Shown here: positions 47,188 through 56,114 of the stretch, one piece after another
Layout: each line of letters begins with the position of its first letter
Numbering within the stretch: the first letter of the stretch is position 1
Assembly: GCA_013414765.1 (NCBI GenBank)
Contig: CP058708.1
Span: 2,847,553-2,911,552, forward strand
From: Candidatus Accumulibacter cognatus
Lineage (GTDB): Bacteria; Pseudomonadota; Gammaproteobacteria; Burkholderiales; Rhodocyclaceae
DNA: 64,000 nt
Reading direction: 5' to 3'
Notes under the pieces: generated by a model
What the model was told of the DNA's origin: nothing
Seen by the model: the letters and a program-made list of their open reading frames with translations, nothing else
The model's database searches: none
Position numbers and translations under genes: made by a program

Positions 47188-47964
47188 CTAATGGGCAATC
47201 AGCTTGCTGCCGATGAGCACCAGCATGCCGGCAAGAATCGGACGCAGAATGCGGTCCGGTACTTTTGCCGAGGCGTGGCTGCCGAGCCAGATGCCGGGCA
47301 GCGACCCGAGCAGCAGACTGCCGAGCAGTGACCAATCGACGCTGCCGATCAGCCAGTGACCGAGGCCGGCAAGGAGCGTCAGCGGCACCGCGTGGGCAAC
47401 GTCGCTGCCGATGATGCGGATCGCCGGCAGCCTGGGGTAGAGGTAGAACAGTACGGCGACGCCGAGCGCGCCAGCGCCGACCGAGGAAATGGTCACCAGC
47501 ACCCCGAGCAGGGCGCCGACCGCTATCGTGATCGGTGCCCGCAGTTGCGTGTGTGCGACATCGTCGGCTTGCGCCAGCGCCTGCTGTTGTAGCTGGTTGC
47601 GAAAGATGATCGCGGCCGCGGTCAGCAGCAGGGCAACCCCGAGCGAGATCGAAATGATCTGCGAGACGGCTGCGCTCTGCTTGGGCAGGAACGACAAGGC
47701 CCAGATCGTCAGCAGCGCTGCCGGCATGCTGCCGCTCGCCAGCAGTCGCGTGATGCGCCAGTCGACGTGCCCCTTGCGAGCATGCACGACGGTGCCGCCG
47801 GCCTTGGTGATTGCCGCATAGAGCAGGTCGGTGCCGACCGCCGTTGCCGGGTGAATGCCGAACAGCAACACCAGCAATGGCGTCATCAGCGAGCCACCGC
47901 CGACGCCGGTGAGACCGACGATGGCGCCGACGACAAAGCCCGACAAGGTATACATCCAGTCCAT
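47188..47964 (-). CDS. TauE/SafE-family sulfite/sulfonate exporter
   Basis: About 258 aa, seven to eight membrane helices. Two family repeats each begin with a glycine-rich turn: GAIVGLTGVGGGSLMTPLLVL and GVLVTISSVGAGALGVAVL. It probably exports sulfite or a related anion and protects against surplus from the assimilatory pathway. First gene after the shared promoter region opposite cysB. Start 47964 (MDWMYTLSGF) is preferred over 48009. Confidence 0.9.
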   Translation of the reverse strand: MDWMYTLSGFVVGAIVGLTGVGGGSLMTPLLVLLFGIHPATAVGTDLLYAAITKAGGTVVHARKGHVDWRITRLLASGSMPAALLTIWALSFLPKQSAAVSQIISISLGVALLLTAAAIIFRNQLQQQALAQADDVAHTQLRAPITIAVGALLGVLVTISSVGAGALGVAVLFYLYPRLPAIRIIGSDVAHAVPLTLLAGLGHWLIGSVDWSLLGSLLLGSLPGIWLGSHASAKVPDRILRPILAGMLVLIGSKLIAH

Positions 47965-48014
47965 GGCGCGCCATAACGAAAAAAGGTATGCGCACATGGT
48001 AACAGCCACCGTAT

Positions 48015-48054
48015 TTGATCGAAAAAGAATATTCAGTTAGATTCTTATAACCAA
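48015..48054. promoter_or_regulatory. Overlapping divergent promoters with a LysR-type palindrome (cysB/tauE-cys)
   Basis: Plus strand: TTGATC (48015-48020), 17 bp, TAGATT (48038-48043) towards cysB. Minus strand: TTGGTT (48049-48054), 17 bp, TATTCT (48026-48031) towards tauE. AGAAT-N10-ATTCT (48026-48045), a LysR-type T-N11-A dyad, lies over both. CysB could act on both promoters from this one site. Confidence 0.5.
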
Positions 48055-48071
48055 TTACATGTGCGATCGCC

Positions 48072-49019
48072 ATGAAACTCCAGCAACTCCGTTACCTCGT
48101 TGAAGTCGCACGTCGTGGTCTCAATGTTTCAGAGGCTGCGGAGGCGCTGTATACCTCGCAGCCCGGGATCTCCAAGCAGATCAGACTGCTCGAAGAGGAA
48201 CTGGGAGTGACCGTTTTCCAGCGGGGCGGCAAGCGCCTGACGGCCATCACCGAACCCGGCAGGGCAGTGCTTGAAATTGCCGAACGCATGCTGCGCGAAG
48301 CCGAGAACATCCGGCGCGTTGGCGAGGAATATGCCGACGGCGACTCCGGTAGTCTGGTGATTGCCACCACCCATACCCAGGCGCGCTATGCTCTGCCAGC
48401 CGTCGTCAAGAGCTTCGTCGACCGGCATCCCAGGGTCCGTCTGTCACTGCATCAGGGCCATCCGACCCAGATCGCCGAGTGGACATCGAAAGGCGAGGCG
48501 GATATCGCCATCGCTACCGAAGCGCTCGAGCAGTATCCACAACTGGTGATGCTGCCCTGTTACCAGTGGGTACACTGCGTGATCGCTCCCGACGGACATC
48601 CGATTCTTGCCGAAAAGCCGGTGTCACTGGCCGCGCTGGTGCGCTGGCCTTTGATTACCTATGACTCGGCTTTTACCGGGCGCTCGCGCATCAACAAGGC
48701 TTTCGAACTGGCCGAGCTGACTCCCAACGTGGTGCTCACCGCGATCGATGCGGATGTGATCAAGACCTACGTCGGGCTTGGCCTCGGGTTGGGGATCATC
48801 GCCCGCATGGCTTTTGATCCGACACGTGATACCGGCCTGCAGGCGTTGCCCGCCGAGCATCTGTTCGGTTCGAATACGACGCGCATCGGTTTGCGGCGGG
48901 GAACCCACCTCCGTCGCTATGAATACGATTTCATCGAGCTTTTTGCGTCGCACCTGACCAGGAAGGCGGTAGACATGGCAATGGCCGGCACGCGTCCGGC
49001 TGACGAGTACCAGCTATGA
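48072..49019 (+). CDS. cysB: LysR-type regulator CysB
   Basis: 315 aa. N-terminal HTH (MKLQQLRYLVEVARRGLNVSEAAEALYTSQPGISKQIRLLEEELGV) and a C-terminal effector domain with TTHTQARYALP, the sulfate/N-acetylserine pocket region typical of CysB/Cbl. It is divergent from the sulfate-assimilation operon, which it is expected to activate when sulfur is limiting. Confidence 0.94.
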   Translation: MKLQQLRYLVEVARRGLNVSEAAEALYTSQPGISKQIRLLEEELGVTVFQRGGKRLTAITEPGRAVLEIAERMLREAENIRRVGEEYADGDSGSLVIATTHTQARYALPAVVKSFVDRHPRVRLSLHQGHPTQIAEWTSKGEADIAIATEALEQYPQLVMLPCYQWVHCVIAPDGHPILAEKPVSLAALVRWPLITYDSAFTGRSRINKAFELAELTPNVVLTAIDADVIKTYVGLGLGLGIIARMAFDPTRDTGLQALPAEHLFGSNTTRIGLRRGTHLRRYEYDFIELFASHLTRKAVDMAMAGTRPADEYQL

Positions 49020-49427
49020 GATACATCGATCACCTGAGGTCGATAGTAACAGTTCACACCCACCCCTATAAAGGTCTTGGTAGATCTCAAGTAATCTCCC
49101 GTCTGGGCAGAAGACTTACCGTCAAAGAACACCCTCCTGAAGAAAAGCGGCTCTGGCACCGGAGGCCATCAAGAGCGGCTCGAAGGAAGAGAGGCTTAGG
49201 CGGTGGCGGGGATAAAGCCGTACTTCTGGATTCAAGCAGCCTCACCAGCAGACTTTTTTGGCATGAGAATTTTTTTTCAGGCGCAGCAGGAAACCCGGAA
49301 TGCGCCGCCCGGTGAGCTCCCGTCGCGCAACGGTGCGGCACCCCGGCGGACAATTACGGACCAAGTAAAGCGCCGCAACCCTCGACCACTGGTGCGCTGT
49401 TCGGCCACACCGGCCGGTGCAGAACTC
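49020..49427. other. Intergenic region between cysB and hoxC
   Basis: About 400 bp without a supportable gene; the open frames here lack ribosome sites and family character. Two T-runs (near 49255 and 49270) and a loose GGCGCA...TGCGCC dyad (about 49282-49308) are visible but are not arranged as a terminator for hoxC or cysB. Confidence 0.6.
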
Positions 49428-50888
49428 TCAGTGCACCGTGCATACCATGCACGGATCGAACGACCGCACGACGTGCTGAACGACGAGCGGCACCCTTTCG
49501 CCTTCGCCCACGGGCAACCCGACCAGCGCCTGCTCGAGTGCGCCGGGAACGCCCGCCGCATCGCGTGGCGAGAAGTTCCAGGTGGTCGGGGCGATGATCT
49601 GGTAGCCGGCGATCTTGCCACGTTCGATGCGCAGCCAGTGGCCCAGAGATCCCCGCGCGGCTTCGACGAGGCCAACGCCGCTCGCCTGATCCGGCAACTG
49701 CCAGGGATGACAGAAGGCCTCGCCCGGCGTCAGGGCGCGTACCCAGCGCTCCATCGCCGGCACCACCAGGGCGAGTTCGAGCAGCCGGGCGACGACCCGC
49801 GCCAGGACGCTGCCGCCGTCAGCGGCCACCAGCGCACGCAGTAGCGGCTGTCCGGCGACCATCTGGCGAGCCAGGGCGCCGGTCTCGACGATGCGCCCGT
49901 CGTAACGCGGCGCCTTGCACCAGGTATAGGCGCCGGCCTTGTCGGCAAACTCGCCGGTGAGCGGGTGCGTTTCCCCTTGTCCAGGATGCAGCGGCCGGTC
50001 GCCGTGCAGCCACGCATGCGTCACGTCCTCGCGGATCGCCTGCTCGTCGAAGGGCCGGCGTTCGTCCTGCCAGACGCCGCGCGCAAAGAGCGGCTGGCCG
50101 TCGCCGTCGCCATGCGCGTAGGCGCCGTAACTGAGAAAACTGTCAGTGGCGCGTCCGCGGCGAGCGAGACCGAGATCGCGGGCGATTTCGAGGAAACGCG
50201 GCAGATCGGCCGACCGGCCCTCCGCCCAGGCGGCGAGTTGGTCGGCGCTGCCGATCGCGGAGACGTTCTCGAGCACGTCGCCAAAGACGGTGCGGCTCAG
50301 GAAAGCGCGGAACTCGCGCAGGACGGCGAGCAGGCGCACCTTCTCGGTTGCCGTCACCGCCCGCGTCGTGCCGCCCGGCTGCAGTGCCAGACTGTGCGGC
50401 CACTTGCCGGCGAGATGGCCCATCAGGCGCAGCAGGTCGGCGCGCGCCGGCAGCACCTCGCGTAGCGCCTCGCCGACGCTGGCCTGGAAACGCCGCTCGG
50501 TCGCGGCATGCCAGGAGCGCTTGCGGTAGGCGGCACGCGCGAAGTCGGGCATGAAGAAGAGGTAGAAATGGGTCAGATGATCAGCCAGGTTTTCGCAGGC
50601 GAGGATCAGATTGGCGGCCAGGCGGCCGTTGGGTGGCATCTGCAGCCCGGCCGCGTCGGCCAGCGCCGCCGCGGCAGCGGCCGACTGCGATACCGAGCAG
50701 ATGCCGCAGATGCGCGGTACGATCACCAGCGCGTCGAGTGGGTGCTTGGCGAGCAAGAGGTGTTCGAAGCCACGATAGAGCGACGAGCTGACCTGTGCCG
50801 AGGCGACGCGACCGTCGGAGACTTCGAGCGTCACTTCAAGGTCGCCTTCGACGCGATTGAACGGACCGATGGTCAGGCGCCGCGTCAC
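49428..50888 (-). CDS. hoxC: Regulatory [NiFe] hydrogenase large subunit (HoxC/HupV)
   Basis: 486 aa. Carries the Ni-Fe site of the H2 sensor. The N-terminal nickel motif is RICGICSVSQS, the form seen in HupV/HoxC rather than uptake enzymes. The C-terminal motif is DPCMVCTVH, and the protein ends right there, so there is no cleavable maturation peptide, as expected for regulatory hydrogenases. GTG start 50888 overlaps the hoxB stop (GTGA). Longer open frames upstream are hoxB shadows. Confidence 0.95.
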   Translation of the reverse strand: MTRRLTIGPFNRVEGDLEVTLEVSDGRVASAQVSSSLYRGFEHLLLAKHPLDALVIVPRICGICSVSQSAAAAAALADAAGLQMPPNGRLAANLILACENLADHLTHFYLFFMPDFARAAYRKRSWHAATERRFQASVGEALREVLPARADLLRLMGHLAGKWPHSLALQPGGTTRAVTATEKVRLLAVLREFRAFLSRTVFGDVLENVSAIGSADQLAAWAEGRSADLPRFLEIARDLGLARRGRATDSFLSYGAYAHGDGDGQPLFARGVWQDERRPFDEQAIREDVTHAWLHGDRPLHPGQGETHPLTGEFADKAGAYTWCKAPRYDGRIVETGALARQMVAGQPLLRALVAADGGSVLARVVARLLELALVVPAMERWVRALTPGEAFCHPWQLPDQASGVGLVEAARGSLGHWLRIERGKIAGYQIIAPTTWNFSPRDAAGVPGALEQALVGLPVGEGERVPLVVQHVVRSFDPCMVCTVH

Positions 50889-51883
50889 TTCGGACCGCTC
50901 TTGCGGATTCCCGGCGCGATCAGCGGATGGTCGGAACGTGAGTTCTCGCGGACGCGCTTCGGGGTGGCCGATTTGGACAGCGCGGCGAGGGCGACAAACC
51001 ATGCCTTCGGCATGTCGACCGGCAGACCGGACGGGATGCCGGCAATCTTCGGCGTCTCCATGAACGGATGCCCGGGCTCCTCGAAACCGGGCTCGGTGCA
51101 GGAAATGCAGGCGAAGCCGCCGCGCACGCACGAGCCGACGCCATGCCACGGCCGCAGGTTGCAGTCGGCGTTGGCCTGTGTGCCCTTGCAGCCCATGTTC
51201 TCCATCAGGCAGCCAAGGTCGGAGAGTTTCTGCGCGCTGGCCTTGAATTCGTAGAATTCGTTCCTCGGGCAGCCGTGATGGACCAGTTGTTCGGTGTAGA
51301 AACGCGGTCGCTGCCAGGCGTCGAGGTCGGCCGCGCGCAAGGCGCCAAGGGCCAGCGAGAGCAGGGTATCGACGATCCAGCCGGGATGCGTCGGGCAGCC
51401 GGCGACGTTGATCACCGGCAGGCCCGCGCCGGAACAAAAATCGGTGCCGAGCAGGCCGCCTTCCTGATCGCCGTCGAACTGTAGTCCGCAGGCGCCGGTG
51501 ATGTTTTCGCCACCGGAAACGATCCCGCCATAGGCACTGCAGGTGCCGATGGCCAGCACATAGGCGGCGCGTGCCGCCAGCTCGCAGACCCATTCGATCA
51601 GCGGGCGGCCGCTGCCGGACAGGATCTGGAAGCGCCCGCTGCCATTCGGTCCGCGCAGCAGCGCGCCTTCGACGCAGAGGATGTCGAACGGCAGGCGGCC
51701 GTCGGCGGCCGCCTGCAGGATCGCCCGCGCCTCGTCGCCACTGGCTTCCGACAGGCCGGGGTGCCATATCAGATCGAGACCGCTGTCGGCGAACTGCGCG
51801 AGTACCCCGGCGCGACTCTCGGCACCGAGCAGGGACTGCGTACAGCCGCCGCAACCGGCCGCCTGCAGCCAGAGAAGTTTCAT
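50885..51883 (-). CDS. hoxB: Regulatory [NiFe] hydrogenase small subunit (HoxB/HupU)
   Basis: 332 aa Fe-S subunit. Proximal cluster Cys in AAGCGGCTQSLLG, IGTCSAYGG and VAGCPTHPGW; medial and distal cluster Cys in HHGCPRNEFYEF, GCLMENMGCKGTQANADCN and FACISCTEPGF. There is no twin-arginine signal, so it is cytoplasmic, as for H2-sensing hydrogenases. It overlaps the hoxA stop and the hoxC start (4 bp each). Confidence 0.95.
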   Translation of the reverse strand: MKLLWLQAAGCGGCTQSLLGAESRAGVLAQFADSGLDLIWHPGLSEASGDEARAILQAAADGRLPFDILCVEGALLRGPNGSGRFQILSGSGRPLIEWVCELAARAAYVLAIGTCSAYGGIVSGGENITGACGLQFDGDQEGGLLGTDFCSGAGLPVINVAGCPTHPGWIVDTLLSLALGALRAADLDAWQRPRFYTEQLVHHGCPRNEFYEFKASAQKLSDLGCLMENMGCKGTQANADCNLRPWHGVGSCVRGGFACISCTEPGFEEPGHPFMETPKIAGIPSGLPVDMPKAWFVALAALSKSATPKRVRENSRSDHPLIAPGIRKSGPK

Positions 51884-53334
51884 GCCCGCTCCAGCCCGTA
51901 ACGCAGGAGCTTGTTGCGCAAGCCGACGCGCGACAGGCCCAGCTCGCTCGCCGCCCGCGACTTGTTCCAGCGACTGCGGATCATCGTTTCCTTGAGCACG
52001 CGCGCTTCGAGTGCTTCCATCCGCTCCTTGAGCCCGCCATCGACGGCGATCAGATCGAGCAGGCGGTCGTCCTGCTGGTCGACCGCCGGCGAGCGCAGGA
52101 TGCGCGGCGCCAGCAGGTCGGCACCGAGGCGCGGCGATTCACAGAGCGCCAGCATGCGCAGAATCTCGTTCTGCAGCTCGCGCACATTGCCTGGCCAGCG
52201 GTACGCCGCGAGACAAACGATCGCCTCGGTCGTGAAGCCATCGACCGCTTTGCCGAGCAGCTTCTGACTGGCTTCGAGCAGGCGGCCGGCGAGCAGCGGA
52301 ATGTCCATCGCGCGCTCGCGCAACGCCGGCACGTGCAGCGTCACGGTTGCCAGCCGGTAGTAGAGATCCTCGCGGAAGGCGCCAGCGCGCACGTCGGCTT
52401 CGAGGTCGTGATGAGTGGCTGCCACCACCCGAATATCGACCGAATGCGGGCGCGCCGCACCGAGCGGCCGGAACTCGCCTTCCTGCAGCACGCGCAGCAG
52501 CTTGACCTGAAACGCCGGGCTGGTATCGCCGATTTCGTCGAGAAAGAGGGTGCCGCCGTCAGCCTGCTGGAAACGGCCGATGCGATCTTCATAGGCGCCG
52601 GTGAATGCCCCGCGCTTGTAACCAAAAAGCTCGGCTTCGAGCAACTGATCGGGCAGCGCACCACAGTTCTCGACGACGAAAGCCTTGTCGGCACGCCGAC
52701 TGCAGTAATGGATGGCACGCGCCAGCATCTCCTTGCCGGTCCCCGACTCACCGCTGATCAGGACGGAAAGGTCAAAAGGCGCGAGTTTCTCGACCAGATG
52801 ACAGACCGCATTGAGCGGGCTTTCCGGAGTTCGCACCAGCCCGTCGAGAGCCAACTCGCGTTTGGCGCGTTCGTGCTTGATCTCGACACGCCTGGCGAGC
52901 ACCGGTTCGGCGGTGCGCAACTCGACCGAGAGCCGCTGGTTCTCCTGCTGCAGGCGATAGATCCTGGCCGCGGTCTGCAGCGTCAGCAGCAGTTGCTCGG
53001 GCTGCCAGGGTTTCATCAGATACTGGTAGATGCCGGCCTCGTTGACCCCGGCAATGATGTCCTCGGCATCGGTGTAACCGGACAGGATGATACGCAGGGT
53101 ATCCGGCCACCGACTGCGGACGCTCTTGAGAAACTCGACGCCGGTCGTTTCCGGCATGCGCTGGTCGCAGACGATGATCTGTACCCACTCGGTTTCCATG
53201 ATCCGCTGCGCCTGCTCGGCGCTTGCGGCGGTAAACACTTCGAAGTCCTCCTCAAGCGTTCGTCGCAAGGCTTCCTGCGAGCGCGGCTCGTCATCGACGA
53301 CCAGCACCGCCGGCAACCTCGACCTGGCGGTCAT
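51880..53334 (-). CDS. hoxA: NtrC-type response regulator HoxA/HupR
   Basis: 484 aa. Receiver domain (phospho-Asp in IIVCDQRMPETTG); sigma-54 AAA+ domain with Walker A GESGTGKEM, GAFTGA loop (RGAFTGAYED) and Walker B LFLDEIGD; C-terminal Fis-type HTH (NKSRAASELGLSRVGLRNKLLRYGL). It activates sigma-54 promoters of hydrogenase genes in response to the HoxBC sensor. Start 53334 overlaps the hoxX stop (ATGA). The partner kinase HoxJ is not in the window. Confidence 0.95.
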   Translation of the reverse strand: MTARSRLPAVLVVDDEPRSQEALRRTLEEDFEVFTAASAEQAQRIMETEWVQIIVCDQRMPETTGVEFLKSVRSRWPDTLRIILSGYTDAEDIIAGVNEAGIYQYLMKPWQPEQLLLTLQTAARIYRLQQENQRLSVELRTAEPVLARRVEIKHERAKRELALDGLVRTPESPLNAVCHLVEKLAPFDLSVLISGESGTGKEMLARAIHYCSRRADKAFVVENCGALPDQLLEAELFGYKRGAFTGAYEDRIGRFQQADGGTLFLDEIGDTSPAFQVKLLRVLQEGEFRPLGAARPHSVDIRVVAATHHDLEADVRAGAFREDLYYRLATVTLHVPALRERAMDIPLLAGRLLEASQKLLGKAVDGFTTEAIVCLAAYRWPGNVRELQNEILRMLALCESPRLGADLLAPRILRSPAVDQQDDRLLDLIAVDGGLKERMEALEARVLKETMIRSRWNKSRAASELGLSRVGLRNKLLRYGLERA

Positions 53335-55058
53335 GGCGGCACGCTCCAGCCGAGATCGCGATGAATCGCCAGATGGCGCGGCGTCCATGAATTCGGCGTC
53401 TTGTGCACGAAATGGAAGCGGGCGACGTGATAACTGGGATCGAAGCCATAGAAATTGCGCTGCAGTTCGGCGAGTTCCTCCGCACGATAGCTCGCCAGGG
53501 GCTTCGCCGTTTCGTCGGCCAGGCGCTTCGCCCGCTTGGCCCGCAGCCGCTCGTCGAGGTCGGGAGCCATGGCCAGTTCGGCGGCGCGGCGGGCGACATC
53601 GATCCGGAAAGCGTCGGGATCGCCTGCCAGACTGGCGTCGATCAAACCTGCAGCGACCGCAGCGGCGGCAGTCATCGGCAGCCGGTGGTGCATGATCGCC
53701 CGCGCTCCCGCCATCCCGACGCGCGCCGGCAGCAGGTAGGTCCAGTATTCCGAGCCAAACAGGTTGCCCATGTTGCGGTAATGCGGATTGAGCAGCACGC
53801 CGGCGCGTGCCCAGACCAGATCGGCAGCGCGCGCCAGGAAGCAGCCGCCGGCGCCGCAATTGCCCTGCAGCGCGGCGATCGTAATCTGGTTCTCGCTGCA
53901 CAGGATCGCCTCGGCGAGATCGTCGATGGCGTTGATGTTGGCCCAGGATTCATCCGCCGGCGATTCAGCCGCTTCGATACAGGAGAGGTGGATGCCGTTC
54001 GACCAGTAGTCGCGTCCACCCATCAACACCAGCACACGGATCGGCTGCTGCCGTGCCCAGGCGTAAGCTGCCTGCAGGCGCTGGCATTGACGAGTGCTCA
54101 TGGCGCCGTTGTAGAAGTCGAAGTGCAGGAAACCCACGCGCCCGGCTTGTTCATAGCGAATGTCCTGCCAGGTACGCCCGGCCGAAGCGAAATAGCCGTC
54201 GAGCGGTGCTTCCGGAATCGTCGCCAGTGCTGCTGAAAAGACCTGCGTCGCCGGCAGCTTGAGCGAGTTGCCAGGTTCCTCGCGGCGCAGGTGACCGATC
54301 CATACCGCGCCATCGACCGTTGCGCGCAGGATCGCGGTCTCGCGCCAAGCGATCACCCCGCCCGGCGCGCCGGGGCGTAATGTGCATAGGGTCTCTTCGG
54401 GCCAGGCGTCGAACAGGCGGCAGGGCTCGCCAAACAAGTGATCGGCGACGCCGGGAAAACCATCGGCGGCGTTGATCCTGGCCAGCACGCGCGCCGTTTC
54501 ATCGCACTGCCAGTCAATGGCGCGATCGACCTGCTTCATCAACGGCCGCTGTCTGCCTGGAATGGTTGGGTCGGCATCGTCGACCGGCGTCGGCACGAAG
54601 CCACCGACAACGAAACGCTCGACGGCTTTCAACAGCGCGCGCACCGCGGCTTCGGTGACCTCGTGGCGATAGAGGCTCGACTTCTTGACCTTTCGCATCG
54701 GAAAGGTTTCGGTTGCCCAGACCGGGCCGGCATCCATCTCGGCGGTCGCCTGCAGGACCGTGACCCCCCAATTCCGCTCGCCCTCCTGAATCGCCCAGTC
54801 GAGCGCCGACGGGCCACGGTCGCCGACGATTCCCGGATGGACCACCAGACAGCAGTAGCGGCGCCAGATCGACTCCGGAATCGCGCGGCGCAGATACGGT
54901 GCAACGATCAACTCGGGCCGGAACAGCGCAACGGCTTCCTCGGCCACCACGTCGGCGATGTCGTATTCGATCGACAACTGATGCCCACGCGCGCGCAGCT
55001 CGCTATACAGGCGCTGGCTGAGGCTGTTGAAAGCGTGGCAGAGGAAGAGGATGCGCAT
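53331..55058 (-). CDS. hoxX: Hydrogenase maturation protein HoxX/HypX
   Basis: 575 aa fusion. The N-terminal formyl-THF transferase-like domain (about 1-280) has LVVHPGIVGDRGPSALDWAI. The C-terminal crotonase-like domain (about 300-560) has ALQGNCGAGGCFLARAADLVWAR. HypX makes the active-site CO ligand from formyl-THF through formyl-CoA under aerobic conditions, so it suggests the host builds [NiFe] hydrogenase in air. It follows hypE by 6 bp and couples to hoxA. Confidence 0.95.
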   Translation of the reverse strand: MRILFLCHAFNSLSQRLYSELRARGHQLSIEYDIADVVAEEAVALFRPELIVAPYLRRAIPESIWRRYCCLVVHPGIVGDRGPSALDWAIQEGERNWGVTVLQATAEMDAGPVWATETFPMRKVKKSSLYRHEVTEAAVRALLKAVERFVVGGFVPTPVDDADPTIPGRQRPLMKQVDRAIDWQCDETARVLARINAADGFPGVADHLFGEPCRLFDAWPEETLCTLRPGAPGGVIAWRETAILRATVDGAVWIGHLRREEPGNSLKLPATQVFSAALATIPEAPLDGYFASAGRTWQDIRYEQAGRVGFLHFDFYNGAMSTRQCQRLQAAYAWARQQPIRVLVLMGGRDYWSNGIHLSCIEAAESPADESWANINAIDDLAEAILCSENQITIAALQGNCGAGGCFLARAADLVWARAGVLLNPHYRNMGNLFGSEYWTYLLPARVGMAGARAIMHHRLPMTAAAAVAAGLIDASLAGDPDAFRIDVARRAAELAMAPDLDERLRAKRAKRLADETAKPLASYRAEELAELQRNFYGFDPSYHVARFHFVHKTPNSWTPRHLAIHRDLGWSVPP

Positions 55059-55064
55059 CTCGGT

Positions 55065-56114
55065 TCAGCAGATGCGCGGCAATTGTTCGCCGCTCAGCCA
55101 GTCGACGATACGCCGGCCGCCAAAGGTCGTGGTCATCTGTACGAAATGCTGCGCGTCCTGATGCACGCTGCCGATCACCGCCGCACGCCGGCCGAGCGGG
55201 TGTGCCTGCATCGCGGCGAGCAGTGCGTCGCAATCCTGCGGCGCGACGATCGCCAGCAACTTACCCTCGTTGGCGACATACAGCGGGTCGAGACCGAGGA
55301 ACTCGCAGGCGGCGGCCACCTCGGGCTGGACCGGCAGCGCGCTCTCCTGCAGCATCATGCCGACACCCGACTGGCGAGCGATCTCGTTGAGCGTCGTCGC
55401 AACCCCGCCTCGCGTCGGATCGCGCAGCACGCGAATGGCCGCCCTACTCGCGCGCATGGCGGCGATCAGGCCATGCAGCGCGGCGGTGTCGGAAACGATG
55501 TTCGCGGCAAAACCGAGGCTTTCGCGCTGCGCCATGATCGCCATGCCATGTTCGGCGATGCTGCCGGAAACGAGGATCCGGTCGCCGGCGCGGGCGCGGT
55601 CGCCGGCGTAGTCGGCGCCCTCGGCGACGACGCCGGCGCCGGTGGTCGTGATGTAGACGCCATCTCCCTTGCCCTGTTCGACCACCTTGGTATCGCCGGT
55701 CGCCACCGGCACGCCGGCGTCGCTGGCGGCGCGCGCCATCGATTCGACGATGCGCGCCAGATCGCCGAGCGGGAAGCCCTCCTCGAGAATGAAGCTGGCC
55801 GCCAGATACAGCGGCCTTGCCCCCATCACCGCGACGTCGTTGATCGTTCCGTGCACCGCCAGGCAGCCAATGTCGCCGCCGGGGAAGAACAGCGGCGAGA
55901 CGACATGCGCATCGGTGGACAACACCAGCCGGCCTGGCGGCATCGGCAGCACGGCCGCATCGTTGCCTTGCCCCAGGTAGGCGTTGCCGAGCCGTCTTGC
56001 GAACAGTTCCTCGATCAGTTGCGCCATCGCCCGCCCACCGCTGCCATGCGTCATGTCGACACGGCCTTGCCGCAGATCGAGGGGGCGGATGTAGCCCTTG
56101 CGGACGTCCTTCAT
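55065..56114 (-). CDS. hypE: Hydrogenase maturation protein HypE
   Basis: 349 aa of the AIR-synthase/selenophosphate-synthase fold. MTHGSGGRAMAQLIEELF, GNDAAVLP, DPTRGGVATTLNEIA, and the conserved C-terminal Cys (PRIC) that HypF carbamoylates and HypE dehydrates to the cyano ligand. Start 56114 overlaps the hypD stop (ATGA). Confidence 0.96.
   Translation of the reverse strand: MKDVRKGYIRPLDLRQGRVDMTHGSGGRAMAQLIEELFARRLGNAYLGQGNDAAVLPMPPGRLVLSTDAHVVSPLFFPGGDIGCLAVHGTINDVAVMGARPLYLAASFILEEGFPLGDLARIVESMARAASDAGVPVATGDTKVVEQGKGDGVYITTTGAGVVAEGADYAGDRARAGDRILVSGSIAEHGMAIMAQRESLGFAANIVSDTAALHGLIAAMRASRAAIRVLRDPTRGGVATTLNEIARQSGVGMMLQESALPVQPEVAAACEFLGLDPLYVANEGKLLAIVAPQDCDALLAAMQAHPLGRRAAVIGSVHQDAQHFVQMTTTFGGRRIVDWLSGEQLPRIC

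Noticed and set aside
51571-53364. 597-aa plus-strand open frame
   Set aside because: Runs antisense through hoxB and hoxA; no ribosome site and low-complexity composition.
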